From positions 1-64,000 of the forward strand of contig NZ_JACOIK010000013.1 in NCBI RefSeq assembly GCF_014692515.1: 64,000 nucleotides of DNA. The letters are read 5' to 3'. This DNA comes from Sphingobacterium micropteri (GTDB lineage: Bacteria > Bacteroidota > Bacteroidia > Sphingobacteriales > Sphingobacteriaceae). Positions 25,912 through 35,157 of this stretch are shown in pieces (the first letter of the stretch is position 1; each line of letters starts with the position of its first letter). Made by a program: the position numbers and the translations under genes. The notes below the pieces were generated by a model. It was not told the DNA's origin and did no database searches. It worked only from the letters and a program-made list of their open reading frames with translations.

Positions 25912-27168
25912 ATGTCAGCAGAAAGAGAACATTTTAGGCAAATACGGAATCTTGTCCGTTGGTTGATGGCGGCCGTTGTCTTTTTTTTAATTTTGGCGGT
26001 AGGCTTTGCGGTGTATCAACATACATCCAATCAGGTCATAGAGCCAGATTTTGATTCAAAAATTGTTGTCGACCCCAGCAAGGTCCAAGGAGCCCCATCG
26101 TCCGAAGTGGGGTATCGTTCTAAATTTGATAGCCCCAAGCGTATAGCTACGTATGAGACGGCTTCACGAACGCCGTTGGAAGATCTGCAAGGTACGATTA
26201 CGCCATCGGACCTACATTTTGAAAGACATCATGCCGGTATCCCCGAGATAGATCCGTCACAACACGAATTACTGATTCACGGTTTGGTTGAAAAACCTAT
26301 ACGATTAAAGCTTTCAGACCTCAAAAAATACCCCTCGGTATCGCGAATTTGTTTTATTGAGTGTTCGGGCAATTTTCGTTACGGAAAACGGGAAATGACG
26401 CCGGGAGAAGTATGTGGTTTAACTAGCCAAAGTGAGTGGACGGGTGTGTTACTTTCTACCGTTTTGCGGGATCTCGGCGTTAAACCGGAGGCCAAATGGT
26501 TGTTGGCAGAAGGTGCTGATGGGGCTTTGATGGCACGTAGTGTACCCCTGCAGGAAGCACTGACGGAGGCCATCATCGCCTATGGTCAGAATGGGGAAGC
26601 TATCCGACCGCAGCAAGGTTATCCGATGCGATTGGTCATTCCCGGTTTCGAAGGCAATACACAAATCAAATGGTTACGACGTATTGAAGTGACAGATGAA
26701 CCAGTGATGACCCGGGAGGAAACTTCTAAATATACAGAGAAAGTCAAAGACGGGAATATCCGGATGTTTAGTTTAGTGATGGATGCCCGGTCTATTATTA
26801 CCTATCCTGCGTATCCGAAGAAAATTGAAAAAGGCTGGCAAGAATTGCGTGGCATAGCGTGGAGCGGTAGGGGAAAGGTGACAAAAGTACTGGTGAGTGT
26901 AAATAATGGTAAAACCTGGCAGGAGGCACATTTACAGGGACCGGTGTTAGAAAAAGCACATACCGCATTTAAATTCATGTGGAACTGGGATGGAAAACCA
27001 ACACGTGTCCTAAGCAAAGCGATTGATGAGACAGGTTATGAACAACCGACATATAATCAGCTTGTAGAAGCAAGAGAATCGAAGGGAGGTTATCATTTTA
27101 ATCCTGTTGTGGGTTGGGATGTTGAGAAAAGCGGTGAAGTGTACTTGGCAGACATTAAGGACATCTAA
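25912..27168 (+). CDS. Sulfite dehydrogenase molybdopterin subunit (SoxC-like)
   Basis: The 418-residue protein matches the sulfite-oxidase family. The molybdenum-ligand cysteine is C151 in CFIECSGNFRYG. Further family segments are LLAEGADGALMARSVPL, GYPMRLVIPGFEGNTQIKWLRRI and a C-terminal dimerisation domain (WSGRGKVTKVLVSVNNGKTW, FKFMWNWDGKP). It would oxidise sulfite (or a sulfane group, as SoxCD does) and hand electrons to the cytochrome beside it. Unlike typical SoxC it has no twin-arginine signal but a single hydrophobic helix at residues 16-35, so it may be anchored. Confidence 0.88.
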   Translation: MSAEREHFRQIRNLVRWLMAAVVFFLILAVGFAVYQHTSNQVIEPDFDSKIVVDPSKVQGAPSSEVGYRSKFDSPKRIATYETASRTPLEDLQGTITPSDLHFERHHAGIPEIDPSQHELLIHGLVEKPIRLKLSDLKKYPSVSRICFIECSGNFRYGKREMTPGEVCGLTSQSEWTGVLLSTVLRDLGVKPEAKWLLAEGADGALMARSVPLQEALTEAIIAYGQNGEAIRPQQGYPMRLVIPGFEGNTQIKWLRRIEVTDEPVMTREETSKYTEKVKDGNIRMFSLVMDARSIITYPAYPKKIEKGWQELRGIAWSGRGKVTKVLVSVNNGKTWQEAHLQGPVLEKAHTAFKFMWNWDGKPTRVLSKAIDETGYEQPTYNQLVEARESKGGYHFNPVVGWDVEKSGEVYLADIKDI

Positions 27169-27193
27169 TAACGTATTTATTATATCGGAAAAC

Positions 27194-29266
27194 GTGAAAA
27201 TAATTTTTGAGAGACTATCAACTTTGCTTATTTTATTATTTGTTCAGAACACTTTTGCGCAAGTTGGACCGAATGATAGTACAAGTCGCTACTACGCTAT
27301 TCAGGAAGTCACCATTTTTGGGAAAGGATCTGACATCGGATTGAACAATAGGGTTTCGGCAACACAGATCCAGAGCTTCAATAAGCACGATGTAGTTGAA
27401 GCTGTTAATTTATTGCCTGGTGTTAGCATTACGCAGCTAGGAGCAAGAAATGAGGGGAGTATTTTGGTAAGAGGTTTCAATTCGCTGCGGACGCCGGTTT
27501 TTTATGATGGTATTCCCATTTACACACCTTACGACGGGACATTTGATTTGAGTAGGTTTAATACGTTTGATATAGAGGGCATTTCCATAGATAAAGGTAT
27601 GGTATCGGTGCAGTACGGACCGAATACAATGGGGGGTGCGGTTAATATCATTTCTAAGAAACCAATAAAAAAATTAGATATCAATGGTCAGTCAGGTTTC
27701 ATATCGGCAAAAGGTGACGTGGCAAATGGATACTTTTCTTCGTTCAATGTGGGGACTAGACAAAACACGTATTATGCACTCGGCTCCGTTTCTGTTTTGG
27801 ATCGAAAAGATTTTGTTTTATCTAATAGTTTTGAACCAACGGATATCAGTTTACAGGACGCAGGGAAAAGAAACCACGCTGCTTCTCAAGATATCAAATT
27901 GAGCGGAAAAGTTGGCTATACACCAAACGAAACAGATGAATATTCCTTGAGTTTTATTTATCAAAATGGAAATAAAACTATTTCTCCAAATGTGCTGCTG
28001 ACCGGAAACAGCAATTGGAGAGATTATCCTGTTTATGATAAAAAAAGTGCTTATTTCAAAACAAAGACATTGCTTGCAGAAAAGACTTTTTTACATGTGA
28101 CGGGGTATTACGATACCTATTTTAATGAGATGAAGCAATATGACGATAAGGAGTATATATTGCAAAATAAAAATTCATCTTTCTCGAGTGTATATGATGA
28201 CTATGCAGTTGGCGGGATAGTAAATCTTACGTCGGAGGCCATTCGAAATAACGTTATAACGTTGTCCTTAAATCAGAAGTTTGACGTGCATAGGGAGCAT
28301 AATCGCGAAATTGCAGAGCGTTTGGAGGTTGGACAAAATTTTAAAGCAGGAGAGCCCGTTCAAGAATATAATGATTATACTTTTTTTGTAGGTGTGGAGG
28401 ATGTTATCGAGCTTAATTCTTTTGTCAAAGGGATTTTAGGATTGTCTTACAATACCAGAAGGAATACCGGAGCACAGGAATACGGTACACATTATGATAC
28501 AGGCGAGCGCGACGTGTTATTTGATTTTCCGACTGGTTCAAATCAAGCCTTTGATTACAAGGGTGGGTTGGTTGTTGAACCAGTTGATAACCATAAGATC
28601 ACATTATCGGCGTCAAAAAGGGCCCGTTTTGCTTCGCAGAAAGAGCGATATTCAAGTCGATTCGGAAGCCAAGTGCCTAATCCCAGTCTGAAATCGGAGT
28701 ATGCATGGGTGTTTGACCTGACCTATTCGGGGGAAATAGGTTCTGTATTTCAGTATGAGTTGTCCGGTTTTGTGAATGATATCCATGATGCGATCCTTGT
28801 ACGGACGGTTGGTGAACTGGATAATGGTAATCCGGTTAACCAAAATATTAATATCGGAAAAGCGGTATTTCAAGGTTATGAACTCGCTTTTGGGTATCAG
28901 CCGTTGTCATTTTTAAGTTTGGGCGGCAATTATAGTTTTATGGCATTAAAGGACAAAACCGGAAATGATGAGAAGTTTACAGATGTACCAAACCATAAAG
29001 TTATGGGGTATACTAAAGTTGATATTCCAAAGATTAAATCGGCTTTTCTTGTCAGTGTTGAGCATTATGGTAAACGGTATATGACGAGTACAGGAGATGA
29101 AGCACCAGACTTCACTTTATTGCAGGCGAAGTTCTCCGTCCCTGTCGTTAATGGTGTTTCGCTGGATTTGAGTGTTCGAAATTTATTAGATAAAGATTAT
29201 TATCTGGCTTTAGGTTATCCGCGAGAGGGGAGATCGTTTTTGACAGCGCTATCCTATCGTTTTTGA
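27194..29266 (+). CDS. TonB-dependent receptor (receptor 2)
   Basis: The 691-residue receptor starts at a GTG 25 nt after the sulfite dehydrogenase stop, giving a clean signal peptide (KIIFERLSTLLILLFVQNTFAQ). An upstream ORF extension would overlap the previous gene and bury that signal. A plug (VVEAVNLLPGVSITQLGARNEGSILVRGF, VQYGPNTMGGAVNIISK) and barrel follow, ending in LTALSYRF. There is no carboxypeptidase-like N-domain, unlike receptor 1 and SusC. Being inside the operon, it may import a second sulfur source or a metal such as molybdate or iron. Confidence 0.87.
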   Translation: MKIIFERLSTLLILLFVQNTFAQVGPNDSTSRYYAIQEVTIFGKGSDIGLNNRVSATQIQSFNKHDVVEAVNLLPGVSITQLGARNEGSILVRGFNSLRTPVFYDGIPIYTPYDGTFDLSRFNTFDIEGISIDKGMVSVQYGPNTMGGAVNIISKKPIKKLDINGQSGFISAKGDVANGYFSSFNVGTRQNTYYALGSVSVLDRKDFVLSNSFEPTDISLQDAGKRNHAASQDIKLSGKVGYTPNETDEYSLSFIYQNGNKTISPNVLLTGNSNWRDYPVYDKKSAYFKTKTLLAEKTFLHVTGYYDTYFNEMKQYDDKEYILQNKNSSFSSVYDDYAVGGIVNLTSEAIRNNVITLSLNQKFDVHREHNREIAERLEVGQNFKAGEPVQEYNDYTFFVGVEDVIELNSFVKGILGLSYNTRRNTGAQEYGTHYDTGERDVLFDFPTGSNQAFDYKGGLVVEPVDNHKITLSASKRARFASQKERYSSRFGSQVPNPSLKSEYAWVFDLTYSGEIGSVFQYELSGFVNDIHDAILVRTVGELDNGNPVNQNINIGKAVFQGYELAFGYQPLSFLSLGGNYSFMALKDKTGNDEKFTDVPNHKVMGYTKVDIPKIKSAFLVSVEHYGKRYMTSTGDEAPDFTLLQAKFSVPVVNGVSLDLSVRNLLDKDYYLALGYPREGRSFLTALSYRF

Positions 29267-29298
29267 TGTTGGCTGAAAGTAAGTAACTTAGTAAGAGA

Positions 29299-30732
29299 AT
29301 GAAAAAATACGATGCCATTATAGTGGGATCCGGTCCGAATGGATTTGCTGCAGCGATTACTTTGCAGCAACAAGGACTTTCTACGTTGATCGTGGAAGGC
29401 GCTGATACCATCGGAGGAGGTATGCGTACAAAAGAGTTGACCCTGCCGGGCTTTAAGCATGATGTTTGTTCAGCGATACATCCCATGGCGATGGCTTCCC
29501 CTTTCATGCGCTCTCTAACTTTAAAAGAATACGGATTGGAATTTACCCAAGCGGCTTATCCCGCAGCACATCCTTTGGACAGCGGCGATGCAGGCGTACT
29601 ATACCATAGTTTAGAAGAAACTGCACAAGATTTAGGGATTGACGCGCGCACCTATACAAAATTGATTCTACCCATCATTAACCGATGGGAAAGCTTGGCT
29701 CTCGATACTATGGGGCCATTGCGTTTCCCTCGTCATCCGCTGGATTTGGCAAGTTTTGGGTTAAAAGCTTTAAAGCCGGCTACCTGGACAGCGTCGTCGT
29801 TTAAGACACAAAAAGCAAAAGCACTATGGGCAGGAGTGGCGGCACATGGCATACAACCCCTATCAAACTGGGCAACTTCTGCCATTGGCTTGGTGCTGAT
29901 GGGGGTAGGACATCGGTATGGTTGGCCTATTCCCAAAAGTGGTTCCCAGTCTATTGCTGATGCGTTGGCAGCATATTATATTTCGCTCGGCGGCGAAATA
30001 CAAACAGGATGTTGGGTAAAAGATACGCGGGAGCTTCCCCAGCATAAGATCTTGATATTGGATCTAACACCCAAGCAAGTGCTGAGATTAGAGGGATTGC
30101 AGTTGCACGATTCCTATCGGAAACAGTTGAGAAATTATCGTTATGGCATGGGGGTATTTAAGGTTGATTGGGCGCTTTCTGATGCTACGCCCTTTAAAGA
30201 CGGGTACAGCCAGCAAGCGGCAACGGTGCACCTCGGTAATACCTATGATGAAATAATGCGGAATGAGCTTAATTCTCACAGAGGTCATGTGGTAGACAAG
30301 CCATTTGTTTTGTTTGCACAGCCTAGTCAATTTGATAAAAGCCGGGCCCCTGAAGGTAAACATACAGGATGGGCATATTGCCATGTCCCCAATGGCTCCA
30401 CTGTTGACGTTACAACGCATATTGAGAATCAGATTGAACGTTTTGCTCCTGGTTTTAAAGACACTATTCTGGCGCGGCATACCTTTAATCCTACACAAAT
30501 GGAAGCATATAATCCAAACTACATTGGTGGAGATATCAATGGCGGCATAATGGATATCTATCAGTTGTATACGCGCCCCTCTTTATCCCTTACGCCCTAT
30601 CGTACGTCGAACAGAAACGTCTACATCGCCTCTTCCTCTACACCTCCGGGAGGAGGTGTGCACGGGATGTGCGGATTCCATGCTGCCCGCTTCGTTTTAA
30701 AGGATCATTTTAATGTGGATGTAATGTTATGA
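29299..30732 (+). CDS. FAD-dependent oxidoreductase, phytoene-desaturase-like
   Basis: The 477-residue protein starts with the dinucleotide-binding motif IVGSGPNGFAAAITLQ, then GGGMRTKELTLPGFKHDVCSAIHP, and ends with a second flavin segment (NVYIASSSTPPGGGVHGMCGFHAA). It belongs to the NAD(P)/FAD oxidoreductase family related to CrtI carotenoid desaturases. No carotenoid genes are nearby. It overlaps the next gene by 4 nt (ATGA) and follows receptor 2 by 32 nt. Its substrate is not predictable from sequence. Confidence 0.8.
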   Translation: MKKYDAIIVGSGPNGFAAAITLQQQGLSTLIVEGADTIGGGMRTKELTLPGFKHDVCSAIHPMAMASPFMRSLTLKEYGLEFTQAAYPAAHPLDSGDAGVLYHSLEETAQDLGIDARTYTKLILPIINRWESLALDTMGPLRFPRHPLDLASFGLKALKPATWTASSFKTQKAKALWAGVAAHGIQPLSNWATSAIGLVLMGVGHRYGWPIPKSGSQSIADALAAYYISLGGEIQTGCWVKDTRELPQHKILILDLTPKQVLRLEGLQLHDSYRKQLRNYRYGMGVFKVDWALSDATPFKDGYSQQAATVHLGNTYDEIMRNELNSHRGHVVDKPFVLFAQPSQFDKSRAPEGKHTGWAYCHVPNGSTVDVTTHIENQIERFAPGFKDTILARHTFNPTQMEAYNPNYIGGDINGGIMDIYQLYTRPSLSLTPYRTSNRNVYIASSSTPPGGGVHGMCGFHAARFVLKDHFNVDVML

Positions 30733-31637
30733 GTAAGATTATACTTGCCGGAGGATCCGGTCATCTAGGCACGTTATTAAAGAGGGCTTTTCTGGATTCG
30801 GGATGGGAGGTCGTGATTTTGTCCCGGCAGCGGAATAGAAAAGAAGAAGGCGTTACGTATGTGTTTTGGGACGGTGAGCATGTCGGATCTTGGAGCAATG
30901 TGCTGAACGGTGCAGATGCCGTGATCAACTTGAGTGGTAAAAGTATACAATGTCGCTTTACACCTAAAAATAGAGCACTTCTTGAAGATTCTCGCCTTTT
31001 ACCAACTAATGCCTTGGGAAGAGCAATAGCCACTTGTAATAAACCTCCAAGACTCTGGATAAATTTTTCTGGTATATCTATTTTTTCTGGATTAAACGAA
31101 TGGCAGGATGAGACAAGTATGGCGATCGGCAACGATTATCTAGCGCAACTGACCCGAAGATGGGAAGCTGCTTTTTCAGCATTTGATCTTCCGGATACGT
31201 TGAAGGTGATACTTCGCGTCAGTCCGGTGTTGTCAAAACAACAAGGTATGTTCGCTGAACTAATCCCACTAGCGAAATGGGGTCTGGGCGGGAAAGTTGC
31301 TGATGGACGTCAATGCGTTAGTTGGATTCATGAGCGAGATTTTGTGAAATTGGTACAGTGGATAATCGAGCGGACGCAACCACGGCGGGTTTATCATGCC
31401 TGTAGCCCTAATCCAGTCACCAATGCTGCATTTATGAAAGTGCTCAGAGAAAGTGTGGGTGTTTCTTTTGGGCTGCCACTTCCCTTGATCATGGCGCGTA
31501 TCGGTTCGTTTTTAAAAGGCGTCGATTCGAGTATTCTACTTCATTCTGTTCCGGGGACAACCAAATACACTGTGGAAGATGGATTTGGTTTTGACTTTGG
31601 AGAGATTAAATGTGCATTGACCGATCTCGTGAAATAA
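30729..31637 (+). CDS. TIGR01777-family epimerase-like SDR
   Basis: The 302-residue protein has an extended-SDR Rossmann start (ILAGGSGHLGTLLKRAF), the DAVINLSGKSI segment and a C-terminal DUF1731-like tail (VYHACSPNPVTNAAFMKVLRE, then LPLPLIMARIGS). The family is widespread and its reaction is not settled. It is translationally coupled to the flavoprotein before it, so the two probably act together. Confidence 0.85.
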   Translation: MSKIILAGGSGHLGTLLKRAFLDSGWEVVILSRQRNRKEEGVTYVFWDGEHVGSWSNVLNGADAVINLSGKSIQCRFTPKNRALLEDSRLLPTNALGRAIATCNKPPRLWINFSGISIFSGLNEWQDETSMAIGNDYLAQLTRRWEAAFSAFDLPDTLKVILRVSPVLSKQQGMFAELIPLAKWGLGGKVADGRQCVSWIHERDFVKLVQWIIERTQPRRVYHACSPNPVTNAAFMKVLRESVGVSFGLPLPLIMARIGSFLKGVDSSILLHSVPGTTKYTVEDGFGFDFGEIKCALTDLVK

Positions 31638-31684
31638 TACTTATATTGTCCATCATTTACAAAAAACCTTAACTGTATATTATA

Positions 31685-32941
31685 ATGTCATCTTCTAAAT
31701 CAAGTATAATGATTAGCGAGGACTGGGTGGTCGTGATCCTCGGATTAGCTATTATTTTTTTAGCTCTGTTTGGTGTCGTTGTACCTAAACCAAGTTTTTC
31801 GTGGGATACGTCAGCGATACTTTTTGCAAAAGTCTTATCCCCCGATAACCTATTGGTTGTGGGGGCACAATTTTTATTGGTGTTTGCTACTGCTCTCGTG
31901 GGAGCCTTGTTGTTGGGAAAACCGTTAAAGCCACTTTTGGTCGTTTTTCCTTTCATTTTTGTATTAACCATATTTGCATTGGTTTTAGCAGGCAATAGTA
32001 CCGTACAAGAGTATAACTTGGAAGCTGTTATATTTAGCTTGGGTATCGGTTTGCTGATCAGCAATTTTTTCAAGTTACCCTCTTGGTTTAAAGAAGCACT
32101 TTCTACCGAATTGTATGTAAAAATCGGTTTGGTGCTATTGGGAACGACAGTTATTTTTAGCGAGATATTGAAAGCGGGAGCTTTAGGGCTCGTGCAGGCC
32201 TTGGTCGTTGTATTGTCGGTCTGGTATTTTGCGTTTTGGCTTTGTAAAAAATTAAAAATAGATCAGGAGATGGCGATGATGCTTTCGTCGGCTGTTTCCA
32301 TTTGTGGTGTGTCGGCCGCTATTGCTACGTCAGGAGCGATTAAAGGAGATGCTAAAAAGCTATCCTATGTGGTTTCGTTGGTACTGATCACGGCGGTTCC
32401 GATGATGATTTTTATGCCCTATATCGCAGAATGGATGGGCCTGTCCCAAGAGGTAACGGGTGCATGGCTTGGTGGCAGTATTGACACCACCGGTGCGGTC
32501 GTTGCGTCGGGGTCTTTGGTGGGAGAGCGTGCCTTAGAGATCAGTACGATCGTGAAGTTCTCGCAAAATGTACTACTAGGAATTGCAGCCTTTGCCATTA
32601 GTATCTACTGGACGTATTCACACTCAAAGAGTGCGGAGCATGCGGAAAAGCCAACGTTGAAGATTATTTGGGGACGTTTTCCCAAATTTGTCATAGGGTT
32701 TGTTTTTGCGTCCCTCTTGTTCTCTTTTGTTATTAATCCTGCGCAAGTTGACGGCGTAAAAGCGGAATTGAAAAGTATACAAGGTTTGTGGTTTGCATTG
32801 GCTTTTACATCGATAGGTTTGGAAACGAATTTTAAAGAATTATTTGTGCATAACAACAAGAAACCCCTTTATGCGTTTCTGATCGCTCAGGGATTCAATA
32901 TTGTGGTGACGCTGGTGATTGCATTGCTGTTGTTTGGGTAG
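31685..32941 (+). CDS. YeiH-family putative sulfate exporter
   Basis: The 418-residue membrane protein has about ten to eleven hydrophobic helices and the UPF0324 (Cons_hypoth698) pattern: SLGIGLLISN, SSAVSICGVSAAIATSGAIKG and GAWLGGSIDTTGAVVASGSLVGE. Members are annotated as putative sulfate exporters and are often linked to sulfonate or cysteine metabolism. It lies 47 nt after the SDR gene and probably ends the operon. It would remove sulfate made by the sulfite dehydrogenase; this role is inference from context. Confidence 0.87.
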   Translation: MSSSKSSIMISEDWVVVILGLAIIFLALFGVVVPKPSFSWDTSAILFAKVLSPDNLLVVGAQFLLVFATALVGALLLGKPLKPLLVVFPFIFVLTIFALVLAGNSTVQEYNLEAVIFSLGIGLLISNFFKLPSWFKEALSTELYVKIGLVLLGTTVIFSEILKAGALGLVQALVVVLSVWYFAFWLCKKLKIDQEMAMMLSSAVSICGVSAAIATSGAIKGDAKKLSYVVSLVLITAVPMMIFMPYIAEWMGLSQEVTGAWLGGSIDTTGAVVASGSLVGERALEISTIVKFSQNVLLGIAAFAISIYWTYSHSKSAEHAEKPTLKIIWGRFPKFVIGFVFASLLFSFVINPAQVDGVKAELKSIQGLWFALAFTSIGLETNFKELFVHNNKKPLYAFLIAQGFNIVVTLVIALLLFG

Positions 32942-33022
32942 ATTGAAAAATACCTAATAATGGGTATTTGCAAGTGAAGGGCTATTTGTTTTATTTGTAA
33001 TGAAATACGTTAAAATAACGCC

Positions 33023-33589
33023 ATGAAAATTACGAAAAACATCAGTCTGTTAATCTTATCAATATTTTGTATTACCTATCATATGCAGGCACAAAGTATA
33101 CAAGGAATAGACTATAATAACCCTTCTTTGGATTTTTTTACGACCGATCCGCCCGACACGATACTTTTGTTTAATATGAACAGTGTTGATCTTTCGGCGC
33201 TAAAATATACCTTTAATGAGGAAGAAGGAACGTTTGAGACTATGCTTCCCTTTATTGTAGACCGGCCTGTAGGATCCGCCCAAATTTTTTGGTTCTTTAA
33301 ATATATACCTAAAGAAAGCAAGGATTTTTCATGGATGATTTACGAGAGTAACAATACCGATGTAGGCATCTGTAGGTCTTTTCGGTACATGAAGTCGGCT
33401 GAGGGAGGTTATAATGTGCTACAAGGACAAGATCAACTGACTGTGGCAATCCAACCTGGAAGATACTTGTTGAAAATAGTTGTGAATGATATCCCCGACA
33501 CAGAAAATATAGTGTATCTTAGAACAGGAATAACCTCAAAATTGTTTTATTACGGTCTCCGGTCTGGGTTTTACTTAGGAAGATTGTAA
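33023..33589 (+). CDS. Secreted protein of unknown function
   Basis: The 188-residue protein has a signal peptide (ISLLILSIFCITYHMQAQ) and a mature part rich in beta-forming residues and aromatics. I recognise no domain. It lies 27 nt before a Tat-signal protein, also unknown, and both precede a sigma/anti-sigma pair. It may be a periplasmic or surface partner of that protein. Confidence 0.6.
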   Translation: MKITKNISLLILSIFCITYHMQAQSIQGIDYNNPSLDFFTTDPPDTILLFNMNSVDLSALKYTFNEEEGTFETMLPFIVDRPVGSAQIFWFFKYIPKESKDFSWMIYESNNTDVGICRSFRYMKSAEGGYNVLQGQDQLTVAIQPGRYLLKIVVNDIPDTENIVYLRTGITSKLFYYGLRSGFYLGRL

Positions 33590-33616
33590 TGTGGCTAACA
33601 TTTAAATCTAAAAAAA

Positions 33617-34501
33617 ATGGAAAGAAGAAAATTCATAACAGCCGTCGCGGCTTTGCCGCTCATGGTTACGTTGCCAAAACTTGTAAGGGCACGTGATAAA
33701 ATCGCCAGTTCAATTAATTTTAAGGGTGTTTTTACGTTAAAAGACCGTCCCGACGATGAGCTGACGATCCATCTTCACCTGTATAATACCGATAGTGTTG
33801 CCGCATTTATGAGTGACTTTCAGCGAGAGGAAGTGGGGCTGTGTATTGGTCTAAATGGTGATGTTAAATCTACAAAATTCCGGATTTTTAAACGTACGTC
33901 TCAGGATGTAGACTTTGATAATTCAAGCTATTTTTTCCATATCTACGAGGCAAAAGGAGGGGATAATTTAGACAATAACTACGGTATGATTCAGCAAAAA
34001 AATGGGGAGAATATGATTAAATTTGGATTTCATGAAGACATAGATGGTTCAAATGGGGTCTCAGATGGTGCTGTTTATCTATTTGATGAGTCTGATATGC
34101 CTGTCATAGAGTTGGAGGCTGAAACGGCCACTAACAATACGGAAGCAACGGACACGGGAACAACTACTGATTCTGATGATTTGGATTGTTTTCTGACGTC
34201 TGCCTGTGTCTTCCATAAAGGGCTGGCGGATGATTGCTATGAATTGCAAACGTTAAGGCAGTTGAGAGAAACCGCAATGAGGCCCATACCAGAATATGAT
34301 GAACTGATTTCGGAATATGAGCTTATTGCCCCCGCTATGCTGAAAAATATTTATCGGGCAGATAATAAACATGAAATTTTGGATTGTATTTACGACCAAT
34401 TAGTGATCCCTTCCATTTTGCTGATCGAACGTAACAAACCGGCGGAAGCTATCGCCTATTATGCCAATTTTGTAGAAATGATGAAGAAGGAATATTTGTG
34501 A
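33617..34501 (+). CDS. Exported protein with Tat-like signal and CFI-box-like C-terminus
   Basis: The 294-residue protein starts MERRKFITAVAALPLMVTLP, a twin-arginine-like signal. The middle is a beta-rich domain of about 150 residues that I do not recognise. A Thr/Asp-rich linker follows (ATNNTEATDTGTTTDSDD). The C-terminus begins DCFLTSACVFHKGLADDCYEL and continues TLRQLRETAM, close to the CFI-box-CTERM pattern CFIxTAxx...LRxFRD, with three conserved-looking cysteines. Function unknown. Confidence 0.65.
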   Translation: MERRKFITAVAALPLMVTLPKLVRARDKIASSINFKGVFTLKDRPDDELTIHLHLYNTDSVAAFMSDFQREEVGLCIGLNGDVKSTKFRIFKRTSQDVDFDNSSYFFHIYEAKGGDNLDNNYGMIQQKNGENMIKFGFHEDIDGSNGVSDGAVYLFDESDMPVIELEAETATNNTEATDTGTTTDSDDLDCFLTSACVFHKGLADDCYELQTLRQLRETAMRPIPEYDELISEYELIAPAMLKNIYRADNKHEILDCIYDQLVIPSILLIERNKPAEAIAYYANFVEMMKKEYL

Positions 34502-34608
34502 AATTTTTTTATAAATCGTACCGAAACTAATAATCCAAACAAAAATATAGACGACTAAATATTATGGAATTTACTATCTTTCAGCATCCTCTTATTGGAT
34601 AATGGCGT

Positions 34609-35157
34609 ATGGACGAAAAAGAACAACTCGTATATTATAAGCAAACGGGTGATTTGCAAGTATTGGGGGAACTATATGCTCCTTATATGTCTTTGTTATA
34701 CGGTGTGTGTTTTAAGTACTTTCAGGAACAGGCAGCGAGTCAAGATGCGGTTATGCAGATCTTTGAGCAACTAATACACAAGCTTCGTGTGCATGAGGTG
34801 GATAATTTCAAAAGCTGGCTGTATGTGTTTGCCCGAAATTATTGCTTGATGGAACTTCGAAAACAGAAAGGCAAAATGCAAGTGGATATCGAAGATAACA
34901 TGTCGGAAAGCGAACAGAAGCTTGTAACGGAGGAAGAAACGAAATGGACGGAAGATGATTTTGATAAAGTACACGAATGTCTGGCGTCTCTTTCCCCCGA
35001 GCAGGCAGTTTGCGTACGTCTGTTCTATCTAGAACAAAGATGCTATAAGGATATTGCGGAAGAGACAGCATACGATTTGAGTAAAGTGAAGAGCTATATC
35101 CAAAATGGGAAAAGAAACTTGAAAATTTGTATGGAGAGCGGGAAACATGGAAAATAA
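34609..35157 (+). CDS. ECF RNA polymerase sigma factor
   Basis: The 182-residue protein has region 2 (YGVCFKYFQEQAASQDAVMQIFEQL, NFKSWLYVFARNYCLMELRK) and region 4 (LSPEQAVCVRLFYLEQRCYKDIAEET, then VKSYIQNGKRNLK). This is the domain order of extracytoplasmic-function sigma factors. It overlaps the next gene, a membrane protein with anti-sigma layout, by 11 nt. The pair should answer an envelope signal. Its regulon is unknown. Confidence 0.9.
   Translation: MDEKEQLVYYKQTGDLQVLGELYAPYMSLLYGVCFKYFQEQAASQDAVMQIFEQLIHKLRVHEVDNFKSWLYVFARNYCLMELRKQKGKMQVDIEDNMSESEQKLVTEEETKWTEDDFDKVHECLASLSPEQAVCVRLFYLEQRCYKDIAEETAYDLSKVKSYIQNGKRNLKICMESGKHGK

Noticed and set aside
27107-27193. Upstream extension of receptor 2
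   Set aside because: It overlaps the sulfite dehydrogenase coding region in another frame and would place the signal peptide internally. The GTG at 27194 gives a normal start.
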